Part shown: piece by piece, positions 1 through 6,118 of the stretch
Numbering within the stretch: position 1 is the first letter of the stretch
How the letters are laid out: each line of letters starts with the position of its first letter
Assembly (NCBI GenBank): GCA_018712665.1
Contig: DVGP01000196.1
Location: forward strand, 1 to 7,574
Length of the DNA: 7,574 nucleotides
Direction of reading: 5' to 3'
Source of the DNA: Candidatus Pelethomonas intestinigallinarum
Lineage (GTDB): Bacteria; Bacillota; Clostridia; Oscillospirales; Oscillospiraceae
Notes under the pieces: model-generated
The model's input: the letters and a program-made list of their open reading frames with translations, nothing else
What the model was told of the DNA's origin: nothing
Databases searched by the model: none
Position numbers and translations under genes: made by a program

Positions 1-74
1 CGCAGCGTCATGCGGCTCAGCAGGTCCTCCGCCCGCTCCTCCGGGGACAGGGCGGGGTTTTTGTATGCTTCCAT
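1..74 (-). CDS. Glycoside hydrolase family 3 protein, N-terminal fragment (runs off the window)
   Basis: Only the first 24 codons are present; the gene continues beyond the left edge. The peptide begins MEAYKNPALSPEERAEDLL and goes on SRMTL. This matches the segment that opens many bacterial GH3 enzymes (LSPEERAxDLLxRMTLxEK), just before the TIM-barrel domain. The start is the ATG at 74-72, preceded by a strong GGAGGGGAG ribosome binding site (81-89) six bases upstream. No signal peptide is seen, so the product is probably cytoplasmic. GH3 enzymes are retaining beta-glycosidases (beta-glucosidase, beta-xylosidase, N-acetylglucosaminidase and others); the specificity cannot be told from this fragment. 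It starts 59 bases after the GH38 stop on the same strand and is probably co-transcribed, which suggests it acts on beta-linked sugars of the same imported oligosaccharide. Family assignment rests on the short N-terminal signature alone. Confidence 0.75.
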   Translation of the reverse strand, partial: MEAYKNPALSPEERAEDLLSRMTL

Positions 75-96
75 CTTTTTCTCCCCTCCATAGGAT

Positions 97-125
97 AAGC
101 GGGGCGGCTGTGGGCCGCCCCGCTT
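97..125 (-). other. Intercistronic G+C-rich stem-loop between GH38 and GH3 genes
   Basis: The arms AAGCGGGGCGGC (97-108) and GCCGCCCCGCTT (114-125) are perfect reverse complements: a 12-base-pair stem with a five-base loop. It begins eight bases after the GH38 stop codon. In the direction of transcription it is followed by AUCCUAUGG, not a U run, so it does not look like a complete intrinsic terminator for the operon. On the opposite strand the hairpin is followed by the T-rich GGTTTATTTT, so it could end antisense transcription. A role in stabilising the upstream message or tuning GH3 expression is inference. Confidence 0.75.
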
Positions 126-133
126 GGTTTATT

Positions 134-3100
134 TTACCGCACCAGGATGGTCTTGATCTCGTAGGGCTTGATGGTGAAGGCGATCTTGCCGTTCTCCACC
201 GGCAGCTCCTCCTCGATCTCCTCCAGCAGGTTGGTGCTGTAGGCCTTGGTCACGGTCTCAGGCACCCGGAGCACGGTGTTGGTCCGGGCGTTCTGGCACT
301 CATAGAGCCGGAAAATGGTGCCATTGCCGTCCTCCGCCTGCTTGACGGTCTCCAGGATCACATTGTCCTGGTCCACCCCGGCAAAGCTGCGGCTTGTGCC
401 GGGTGCGCCGGCGGCCACGGTGTAGGCGGGCTGGTTGAGCTTGTAGGCCTCCTGAACGGTGCCGGCCTCCTTCCAGGTGCCGCCGTGGGGATAGAGGGCG
501 TAGGTGAAGTGGTGGACCTCCACGTCGGCGTTGGGGTTGGGCTCGATGCCGCACTTGATGAGGGTCAGGCCGATGGTGCCGTCGTGGACGGAGTGGCCGT
601 ACTTGCAGTCGTTGAGCAGGCTCACGCCGTAGCGGCCCTCGGAGAAATCCATCCACTTCTGGCCGCAGCTCTCGAACCGGGCTTTATCCCAGCTGGTGTT
701 GGTGTGGACCTTTCTCGTCACGTTGCCGAACTGGATCTCGAAGGTGGCCTCGTCGGAGTGGATGTCCACGGGGAACTCGGCCTTCAGCAGGTGCTGGTGC
801 TCCTTCCAGTCCACGGTGTTCTCAAAATCGATGCGGCGGGTGTCGGCGTAGAAGTGGATTTTCTGGCAGATGGTGCTCAGGCTGCACCGGTAGGTCAGCT
901 CCAGAGTGGTGCGGACGGGGCCGTCCTCGGTCCACTTCATGGACACCAGATCGTCCACAGGCCAGGACTTCTCCGTGTAGTACATGTCCACGTCCCAGTT
1001 GTCGAAGTAGATGGGCTTGTCCTCATAGAGCCGCAGGCGGTTGGCCGCCTGGCCGGCCTTCACCAGCTCCCGGCCGAACTCCTTGTCGTAGATAGAGGCG
1101 AAAGCGCCGGTCCTGTCCAGGGTGATGGAGTAGAAGGGGGTCTCCAGGTGGTAGTCGTCGGCGCGGTGGAAGGGACTCACAGCCTCGGCCTCCGCCGGGG
1201 CGAGGGTCAGGCTGCCCTTGGAGGGCAGACCGCGCAGGTAAGCCACGGCGCCGCTCTCCGTCTGCTGGACGGGGTACAGGTTGCCCGCGCCGTCCCGCAG
1301 GGCGGAGGCCTTCACATCGCCCAGGTCCACCACGTCGTCCCGGTCAAAGCCCAGGGTGTTGAACACGGTGACGCCCTCGCCCTGGCCGGCCAGCTTCTCC
1401 AGCCGCTCCCGGATCAGGCCGGTGACCTCCCGCTCCAGGGCCTCGTACTCCACCTTGGTCACCTCGTAGACCTCGGCGATGGAGGAGCCGGGGAGGATGT
1501 CGTGGAACTGGTTGAGGAGGATGATGTCACGCCACAGCCGGGTGTCCGCCTCGGCGGGGTAGTCCCCGGCCAGCACGCCCAGCAGCTCCAGGTCCATCAT
1601 CATCAGTTCGCTCTTCCGGTTGCCCCGCTTGTTCCGGGCCATGGAGGTGTAGGTGCCCCGGTGGTACTCGAAGTACAGCTCGCCCTCCCAGGTCTCCAGG
1701 TGGCGGTTGTCCTTCACCCGCTCGTTCAGCTGGTCAAAGTAGACGCGGGAGGTCTCCTGGCGGACCTTGGGGATGCCCTTGACACCCTTCTCCATCCGCA
1801 GGGAGGTCTCCAGCATGTCCCGGGTGGGGCCGCCGCCGCCGTCGCCGTAGCCGTAGGAGATCAGGATGTCGTTGTTGAGCTCCTTGTTCTGGTAGCGCTC
1901 CCAGCCGCCCATGATGGCGTCGGGGTGGAGCAGGCCGTTGTAGGTGGTGAAGAAGCTCTGCTTGGGGTCCTGACCCACGCCCAAGGTGGTGATCAGGTGG
2001 GCCAGCACCTCGCTGCCGTCGATGCCCCGCCAGACGAAGGTGTCGTTGGGGATCTTGTTGATCTGGTTCCAGGCAAGCTTGGTGGTCATGAAGTAGTCCA
2101 CGCCGGACTTCTTCATGATCTGGGGCAGGGCGCCGGAGTAGCCGAACACGTCGGGCAGCCAGAGGATCTTGTTGTCCTGGCCGAACTCCTCCCGGAAGAA
2201 CCGCTTGCCGTGGAGGAACTGGCGGACCAGGGACTCGCCGGAGGTCAGGTTGCAGTCGGGCTCTACCCAGGTGCCGCCCTCGGTCTCCCAGCGGCCCTCC
2301 TTCACCCGCTCCTTGATCTTCTCATAGAGCTCGGGGTAGCGCTGCTTGAGGAAGTAGTACAGCACCGGCTGGCTGGACATGAACTTGTAGTTGGGGTACT
2401 CCTCCATGAGCTTGAGTACCGTGGCGAAGGAGCGGACCACCTTCTCCCGGGTCTGGGCCACGGTCCACCACCAGGCCACGTCGATGTGGGTGTGGCCGAT
2501 GCAGGTGGCCACCACGTCGTCGTAGCCCCCCATCTCCTCATAGAGATGCTTGGTGATATAGGCCTGGGCCTTCTCCAGGGAGGCGTAGAAGGCGGGGGAG
2601 TAGGGCTGGCGGAGGTCCAGCAGGTTGACGGTGTCGTTGAGCACCGTGCGGATGTCCAGGCGGACCTTGTCGTCCTCGCCCATCCGGGAGAAGGCCTGCA
2701 GGGGGATCAGCAGGTCGTAGTACAGCCGGTTGATGTCCTTGTCCAGGGTGTACAGCTCCGCCAGGAAGTTGAACTCCTGGTGCAGGGTGCCGGTATAGGC
2801 CTGGATGTCAATGTGGAGGACCTCGCCGGCCTTGGCGGGATCCCGGAGGAGCACCTCACGGTGGTTCATGTCCGCCCCCTGGACCACCTCGCCGTTGACG
2901 AAGATCAGGAACTGGGGGTTTTTCCCGTCGTCCCACTCCTCGATCTGGGTGCGGATCTTCAGCCACACGGACTTGCCGTCCATGCTCTCGGGGATGACCA
3001 CATCCCCCCGGAACCAGTAGTGCTCCCCGGGGATGCCCTTGAAGTCCGTGGTCTGGCCCTGGAACTTGCCCTCAAACTCGTTGGAGCCGTCGCAGGTGGC

Positions 3101-3280
3101 GTACCAGTGCATGTGGCGGCAGTCAAACTTCTCCCAGGGGGCGGCGCTGGCCTCCGCCTCCTCCGGGCGGAAGAACTGGCCGTGCTTATACTCCCAGTCG
3201 GGAAGCTCCTGGCGGTCACGGAACCGAAAATTGCCCAGCTGGTTGCAGATGACCTGCACCCGTTGCTCGATGAAATACAT
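134..3280 (-). CDS. GH38 alpha-mannosidase (long, Ams1/MAN2C1-like type)
   Basis: A 1048-residue retaining alpha-mannosidase expected to remove terminal alpha-mannose from imported oligosaccharides. The N-terminal ~250 residues resemble the beta-rich domain of cytosolic Ams1/MAN2C1 enzymes. The GH38 catalytic barrel follows, with GHTHIDVAWWW at 262-272 (H265 and D267 expected zinc ligands), GGTWVEPD at 335-342, WLPDVFGYSG at 374-383 (D377 the expected nucleophile and zinc ligand), YGYGDGGGGPT at 476-486, and NQFHDILPGSS at 590-600 (H593 the fourth zinc ligand). The remaining ~450 residues are the beta-sandwich region of the family. All key motifs are intact and the length is that of the long class, so it looks full length and active. 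There is no signal peptide, so it should be cytoplasmic. The start ATG (3280) has GAGGGTGA just upstream. Linkage specificity (alpha-1,2, 1,3 or 1,6) cannot be read from sequence. It lies 195 bases downstream of the sugar-binding lipoprotein gene, beyond a terminator. Confidence 0.96.
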   Translation of the reverse strand: MYFIEQRVQVICNQLGNFRFRDRQELPDWEYKHGQFFRPEEAEASAAPWEKFDCRHMHWYATCDGSNEFEGKFQGQTTDFKGIPGEHYWFRGDVVIPESMDGKSVWLKIRTQIEEWDDGKNPQFLIFVNGEVVQGADMNHREVLLRDPAKAGEVLHIDIQAYTGTLHQEFNFLAELYTLDKDINRLYYDLLIPLQAFSRMGEDDKVRLDIRTVLNDTVNLLDLRQPYSPAFYASLEKAQAYITKHLYEEMGGYDDVVATCIGHTHIDVAWWWTVAQTREKVVRSFATVLKLMEEYPNYKFMSSQPVLYYFLKQRYPELYEKIKERVKEGRWETEGGTWVEPDCNLTSGESLVRQFLHGKRFFREEFGQDNKILWLPDVFGYSGALPQIMKKSGVDYFMTTKLAWNQINKIPNDTFVWRGIDGSEVLAHLITTLGVGQDPKQSFFTTYNGLLHPDAIMGGWERYQNKELNNDILISYGYGDGGGGPTRDMLETSLRMEKGVKGIPKVRQETSRVYFDQLNERVKDNRHLETWEGELYFEYHRGTYTSMARNKRGNRKSELMMMDLELLGVLAGDYPAEADTRLWRDIILLNQFHDILPGSSIAEVYEVTKVEYEALEREVTGLIRERLEKLAGQGEGVTVFNTLGFDRDDVVDLGDVKASALRDGAGNLYPVQQTESGAVAYLRGLPSKGSLTLAPAEAEAVSPFHRADDYHLETPFYSITLDRTGAFASIYDKEFGRELVKAGQAANRLRLYEDKPIYFDNWDVDMYYTEKSWPVDDLVSMKWTEDGPVRTTLELTYRCSLSTICQKIHFYADTRRIDFENTVDWKEHQHLLKAEFPVDIHSDEATFEIQFGNVTRKVHTNTSWDKARFESCGQKWMDFSEGRYGVSLLNDCKYGHSVHDGTIGLTLIKCGIEPNPNADVEVHHFTYALYPHGGTWKEAGTVQEAYKLNQPAYTVAAGAPGTSRSFAGVDQDNVILETVKQAEDGNGTIFRLYECQNARTNTVLRVPETVTKAYSTNLLEEIEEELPVENGKIAFTIKPYEIKTILVR

Positions 3281-3327
3281 AAATCACCCTCACAGTCTGT
3301 AATAAATGCGGTTTTCCTGTTTGCAGG

Positions 3328-3360
3328 CCAGAACCCCCGAGAGCTTCTCAGGGGGTCTGG
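3328..3360 (-). promoter_or_regulatory. Strong stem-loop in the GH38 leader
   Basis: The arms are CCAGA, CCCCC and GAGA (3328-3342, one bulged A at 3333) and TCTC, GGGGG and TCTGG (3346-3360, one bulged A at 3350), closing on a three-base loop. This gives 14 pairs. It lies 47 bases upstream of the GH38 start and downstream of the terminator at 3393-3435. No U run follows in the direction of transcription; a small second dyad, CCTG-CAAA-CAGG, lies directly after it (3316-3327). A 5'-leader structure, processing barrier or protein-binding site is possible; function is inferred only from position. Confidence 0.6.
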
Positions 3361-3392
3361 TCCGTAAACAGATAGGATGTCCCATATACCCC

Positions 3393-3435
3393 AAAAAAGT
3401 GGGGCTGTTGCAATCTAAAATTACAGCAGCCCCAC
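3393..3435 (-). terminator. Intrinsic terminator after the sugar-binding lipoprotein gene
   Basis: Read on the minus strand, the transcript forms GUGGGGCUG paired with CAGCCCCAC (3427-3435 with 3399-3407). The stem extends inward by five further pairs past one C-A mismatch to a seven-base loop, and six U residues follow directly (3398-3393). This is a textbook rho-independent terminator. It sits 40 bases after the lipoprotein stop codon and 113 bases before the GH38 start, inside what otherwise looks like one operon. It probably lowers readthrough, so that the binding protein and permeases are made in excess over the downstream hydrolases. I did not find a convincing independent promoter between it and GH38. 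Confidence 0.9.
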
Positions 3436-3475
3436 TAAGGAGGTCAGACTAACCGATCAGGGTCAAGTCCAGGGA

Positions 3476-5068
3476 TCAGCCGGCGTTTGTGGCGTCGGCG
3501 GCAGTGTCAGCGGCAGCCTCAGCGTCAGTAGCAGCCTCAGCGTCGGCGGCACCGGTGTCAGCGGCGGCGCCGTTGCTGGCGACGTAGGCGTCCAGCTGGG
3601 TCTGGGCCTCGGCGATGATCTCGTCAAGACCGTCGGCGCGGAGAGCGTCCAGCATCTCGGGAACGACAGTGTCGGGATCACCGGCGCCGGTGACCAGCAG
3701 GCTCTTGTAGGTCAGCCAGGTGGCGGTGCAGGCGGCCAACTGGTCGGCCACGTTGGTGGTGTCGAAGTAGAAGCCCAGAGCGGGGGAGGACAGGGCGTTG
3801 GCGTTCTGGACAGCCACCTCATCCAGGTAGGGGTTGCCGACGGTGCCGGACTCGGGGGTCATTCTCATGTTGGAGCCCTGGGTGTAGGAGGCGGCGGACC
3901 AATCCTGGTTCAGCTTCTTGATCTTCTGCATGCCGTCCTCTTCCACGTACTCGAAGTTCACACCCTCGACGCCGTAGGCGAACCAGTCGCGGACCTTGGT
4001 GTCGGTGTTGACCAGCTCCAGCAGAGCCAAGGCCTTGTCGATGTTGGGGGAGGAGGCGTTGATGCAGGAGATGGAGCCCTGGACGGTGTCGTTGGAGACC
4101 ACGGAGTCACCGAACTGGCTGACCACGACCTCAGCGCCGCGGCCCTGGCCCCAGCCCACGCTGGCGCTGGGCCAGCCCTGGGCCACGCCCACCGCGCACA
4201 TGCCCTGGAAGTTGTCCAGAGTGTTGGCGTCGGAGTTGATCAGGCCGTCGTTGTACCAAGTGTGCATCTGGCGGAGCTGATCCAGAACGTCGTCCTGCTC
4301 AAAGACGGAGACCACCTTGGCGTCGTCGCTGTAGTAGCTCACGCCGATGGCGGGCAGGCCGCTGCCGAAGTTGTCGTAGCGGTTGCCGATGATGCAGGAG
4401 ATGCCGTCCTTGTTGAGCATCATCGGGGTCTCGCCGGTGCCCTCATAGATGGCCCGCAGGCCCTCGTCGATGGAGAACAGGTCGTGGTCCTCAGCGTAGT
4501 CGGGATAGTACTGGTCCACGTAGTCCTTGGTCCAGACGAAGAAGTTGGTCATGGAGGAATCCTTGTAGGCGGGGATGCCGTAGAGCTTGCCGTTGATGTT
4601 GCAGGCCTTCAGGTACTCCTCGGGGATCAGATCGGTGAGGCCGGGAACGTTGGCCATCAGATCGGTCAGGTCGGCGAAAGCGCCCATGTTCACGTTGGAG
4701 GCATAGGTGCTCATGTCGGTGAAGATGATGTCGTAGTCATCGTTGGTCTGGACCAGCATGGTGCGCCGGTCATTCCAGCTGCCCCAATCCACCACCTGCA
4801 GGTTCACATGGGCGCCGATCTTCTCCTCTAAGTAGGGGTTCACCTGCTCATACCAGGCGTCGATGTCGGCGGGCTGGCCGTTGCCGACCTGGTACCAGGT
4901 GATGGTGGGAACGCCGTTGTCGTCAGCGGTGGTGTCGCCGTCGGTCTGGTCGCCGGCATTGGCGGCATTGCCGTTGGCAGCGTTTCCGCTGTTGCCGCCA
5001 CCAGAGCAGCCCGCAAACAGGGACGCGACCATCACGACGGCTAAGAGCAGTGCAAGAAGCTTCTTCAT
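3476..5068 (-). CDS. Extracellular sugar-binding lipoprotein of an LplB/LplC-type ABC importer (DUF3502-like C-terminus)
   Basis: A 530-residue solute-binding protein that should capture an oligosaccharide at the outer face of the membrane and pass it to the two permeases upstream. Residues 1-21 are a lipoprotein signal: MKK, a hydrophobic stretch and lipobox LFAGC, with Cys21 the lipidated residue. A low-complexity Gly/Asn/Ala/Asp linker covers about 22-52. The family 1 sugar-binding fold starts at ITWYQVGNG (56-64). The segment at about 430-497 (ALGFYFDTTNV through IIAEAQTQLDAY) resembles the DUF3502 C-terminal domain found in lipoproteins paired with LplB/LplC permeases. The last 32 residues are an Ala/Asp-rich tail. 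The start is ATG 5068, not the in-frame ATG 24 codons upstream: a GGAGGAA site lies five bases before it, the signal peptide begins there, and the extra upstream stretch covers the intercistronic hairpin. Substrate is inferred from the GH38 neighbour as a mannose-containing oligosaccharide. Confidence 0.94.
   Translation of the reverse strand: MKKLLALLLAVVMVASLFAGCSGGGNSGNAANGNAANAGDQTDGDTTADDNGVPTITWYQVGNGQPADIDAWYEQVNPYLEEKIGAHVNLQVVDWGSWNDRRTMLVQTNDDYDIIFTDMSTYASNVNMGAFADLTDLMANVPGLTDLIPEEYLKACNINGKLYGIPAYKDSSMTNFFVWTKDYVDQYYPDYAEDHDLFSIDEGLRAIYEGTGETPMMLNKDGISCIIGNRYDNFGSGLPAIGVSYYSDDAKVVSVFEQDDVLDQLRQMHTWYNDGLINSDANTLDNFQGMCAVGVAQGWPSASVGWGQGRGAEVVVSQFGDSVVSNDTVQGSISCINASSPNIDKALALLELVNTDTKVRDWFAYGVEGVNFEYVEEDGMQKIKKLNQDWSAASYTQGSNMRMTPESGTVGNPYLDEVAVQNANALSSPALGFYFDTTNVADQLAACTATWLTYKSLLVTGAGDPDTVVPEMLDALRADGLDEIIAEAQTQLDAYVASNGAAADTGAADAEAATDAEAAADTAADATNAG
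3479..3574 (-). repeat. Low-complexity Ala/Asp-rich tail coding segment with an 18-base repeat
   Basis: These codons specify residues 499-530 of the binding lipoprotein. The tail is built only from Ala (16 of 32), Asp, Glu, Thr, Asn and Gly, with seven acidic and no basic or aromatic residues. The DNA contains an imperfect tandem repeat: gcagcctcagcgtc occurs at 3513-3526 and again at 3531-3544, an 18-base period that encodes the repeated peptide DAEAA. The tail follows the end of the DUF3502-like region and is likely disordered. Replication slippage is the likely source of the repeat. Confidence 0.75.
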
Positions 5069-5073
5069 TTCTG

Positions 5074-5080
5074 TTCCTCC
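5074..5080 (-). promoter_or_regulatory. Ribosome binding site fixing the lipoprotein start
   Basis: GGAGGAA on the minus strand ends five bases before ATG 5068. It is one of the best matches to the 16S rRNA tail in the window, and it decides between this start and the upstream in-frame ATG at 5140, which would put the intercistronic hairpin inside the coding sequence. Confidence 0.85.
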
Positions 5081-5102
5081 TAATTTGATAGTTTTATTGT
5101 GA

Positions 5103-5126
5103 CGGGGGCGGCGCTTGCCGCCCCCG
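5103..5126 (-). other. Intercistronic G+C-rich stem-loop between the second permease and the binding lipoprotein
   Basis: CGGGGGCGGC (5103-5112) and GCCGCCCCCG (5117-5126) form a perfect 10-base-pair stem with a GCTT/AAGC loop. It begins 21 bases after the permease stop codon and ends 22 bases before the lipoprotein ribosome binding site. Downstream on the transcript comes UCACAAUAAAAC, so it is not an intrinsic terminator. Stable hairpins placed before binding-protein genes in ABC operons can protect message ends and raise binding-protein output over permease; that role here is inferred. Confidence 0.75.
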
Positions 5127-5147
5127 CGACAACCGGTCAAGCGTATC

Positions 5148-6095
5148 TTAGCCCTTCACAGCGCCGACGGTAAGGCCGGAGATAAAGTACTTCTGGAAGA
5201 AGGGGTAGACACAGGCGATGGGGACGGCCACCACGAAGGCGATGGCCATGCGGACGCTCTCCTGAGGCATGGAGGCCCGCAGGGCGCCGCTGTCGCCCAG
5301 CAGGGCGGTGGGGTTTTTGGTCAGGAAGTCCAGGCTGCTCTGCATCCGGTCCAGCATGGCCTGCAGGGAGAGCAGATGGTCGCTGGAGATGTACAGCTTG
5401 GACTGGAACCAGTCGTTCCAGTAGCCGAAGGCCAGGAACAGGCCGATGGTGGCCAGCACGGGCTTGGAGATGGGCATCACGATCTTGAAGAAGACGGTCC
5501 ACTGGGAGGCGCCGTCGATGCGGGCGGACTCAATGACCTCGTCGGGGATCGTGTTGCGGAAGAAGGTCCGGGAGATGGTGACGTTAAAGCTGGACACCGC
5601 CAGGGGCAGGATCAGGGCCCAGATGGTGTCCGCCAGGTGGAGGATCTGGGTGTTGACCACGTAGGAGGCCGCCATGCCGCCGCCGAAGACCATGGGGATA
5701 AAGATTAGGATGGTCAGGAAGTTGTTGAGCTTGTGCTCCCGGCGGGACAGGACGTAGCCCATGACGGTGGTCAGCAGCACGCCCAGGACGGTGCCGATGG
5801 CGGTGACGCAGATGGACACCCACAGGGAGTTCAGAATGGTCAGCCGCTGGCTCCACAGGTACTCATAGGCCTCGGCGGAGAAGGTCTCCGCGGTGACGAA
5901 GAGCTGGTAGCCCTGCTGGCGGATCACGTCGTTGTCCGTGATGGAGATGATGAAGATGAAGACGATGGGCAGGAAGCACACCAGCGCCAGGATGACGAAG
6001 ATGGCGTTGAACACCACGTTGGTCACCGGGTGGATCCGGTTCAGCCGGCTCAGGCTGCTCTCGTTGAGGTTTTTCGAATTTGCCGCTTTGCTCAT
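5148..6095 (-). CDS. Carbohydrate ABC transporter permease, LplC/YtcP type
   Basis: A 315-residue inner-membrane permease of the CUT1 class (MalG-like). Hydrophobic segments lie near residues 27-52, 87-113, 125-147, 155-171, 211-227 and 281-299. The cytoplasmic EAA loop, which contacts the ATPase, reads EVIESARIDGASQWTVF at 186-202 and ends in the conserved P208 of KIVMPISKP. The C-terminus FFQKYFISGLTVGAVKG is the usual end of this family and shows the gene is complete. The start ATG 6095 has AAGGAGAG about ten bases upstream and lies 23 bases after the stop of the first permease, so the two are translated from one message. With its partner it forms the membrane channel for the lipoprotein-delivered sugar. 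No ATP-binding subunit is encoded in the window; families like this normally use a shared MsmX-type ATPase encoded elsewhere. Confidence 0.95.
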   Translation of the reverse strand: MSKAANSKNLNESSLSRLNRIHPVTNVVFNAIFVILALVCFLPIVFIFIISITDNDVIRQQGYQLFVTAETFSAEAYEYLWSQRLTILNSLWVSICVTAIGTVLGVLLTTVMGYVLSRREHKLNNFLTILIFIPMVFGGGMAASYVVNTQILHLADTIWALILPLAVSSFNVTISRTFFRNTIPDEVIESARIDGASQWTVFFKIVMPISKPVLATIGLFLAFGYWNDWFQSKLYISSDHLLSLQAMLDRMQSSLDFLTKNPTALLGDSGALRASMPQESVRMAIAFVVAVPIACVYPFFQKYFISGLTVGAVKG

Positions 6096-6118
6096 TGCTG
6101 TTTCTCTCTCCTTCCCTG

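Noticed and set aside
65..3367. Plus-strand open frame of 1100 codons opposite GH38
   Set aside because: It mirrors GH38 in exact antisense codon register, is composed mainly of Val, Leu, Gly, His and Asp with no recognisable domain, and has no good ribosome binding site. GH38 has intact catalytic motifs. The openness is explained by missing TTA, CTA and TCA codons.
3361..3398. Possible GH38 promoter downstream of the terminator (TTGGGG with TATCTG)
   Set aside because: Spacing is about 14 bases and both boxes match poorly, so it is not supportable from sequence alone.
3437..3444. Perfect AAGGAGGT ribosome-binding-site-like octamer on the plus strand
   Set aside because: No start codon follows within a usable distance on the plus strand, so it does not mark a small gene.
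4262..4831. Plus-strand open frame inside the lipoprotein gene
   Set aside because: Same antisense-register shadow, with repetitive Val/Gly/His composition. The lipoprotein on the other strand has a signal peptide and family motifs.
5069..5140. Upstream in-frame ATG extending the lipoprotein by 24 residues
   Set aside because: The extension is encoded by the intercistronic hairpin and ribosome binding site, has basic non-signal composition, and would bury the lipoprotein signal peptide.
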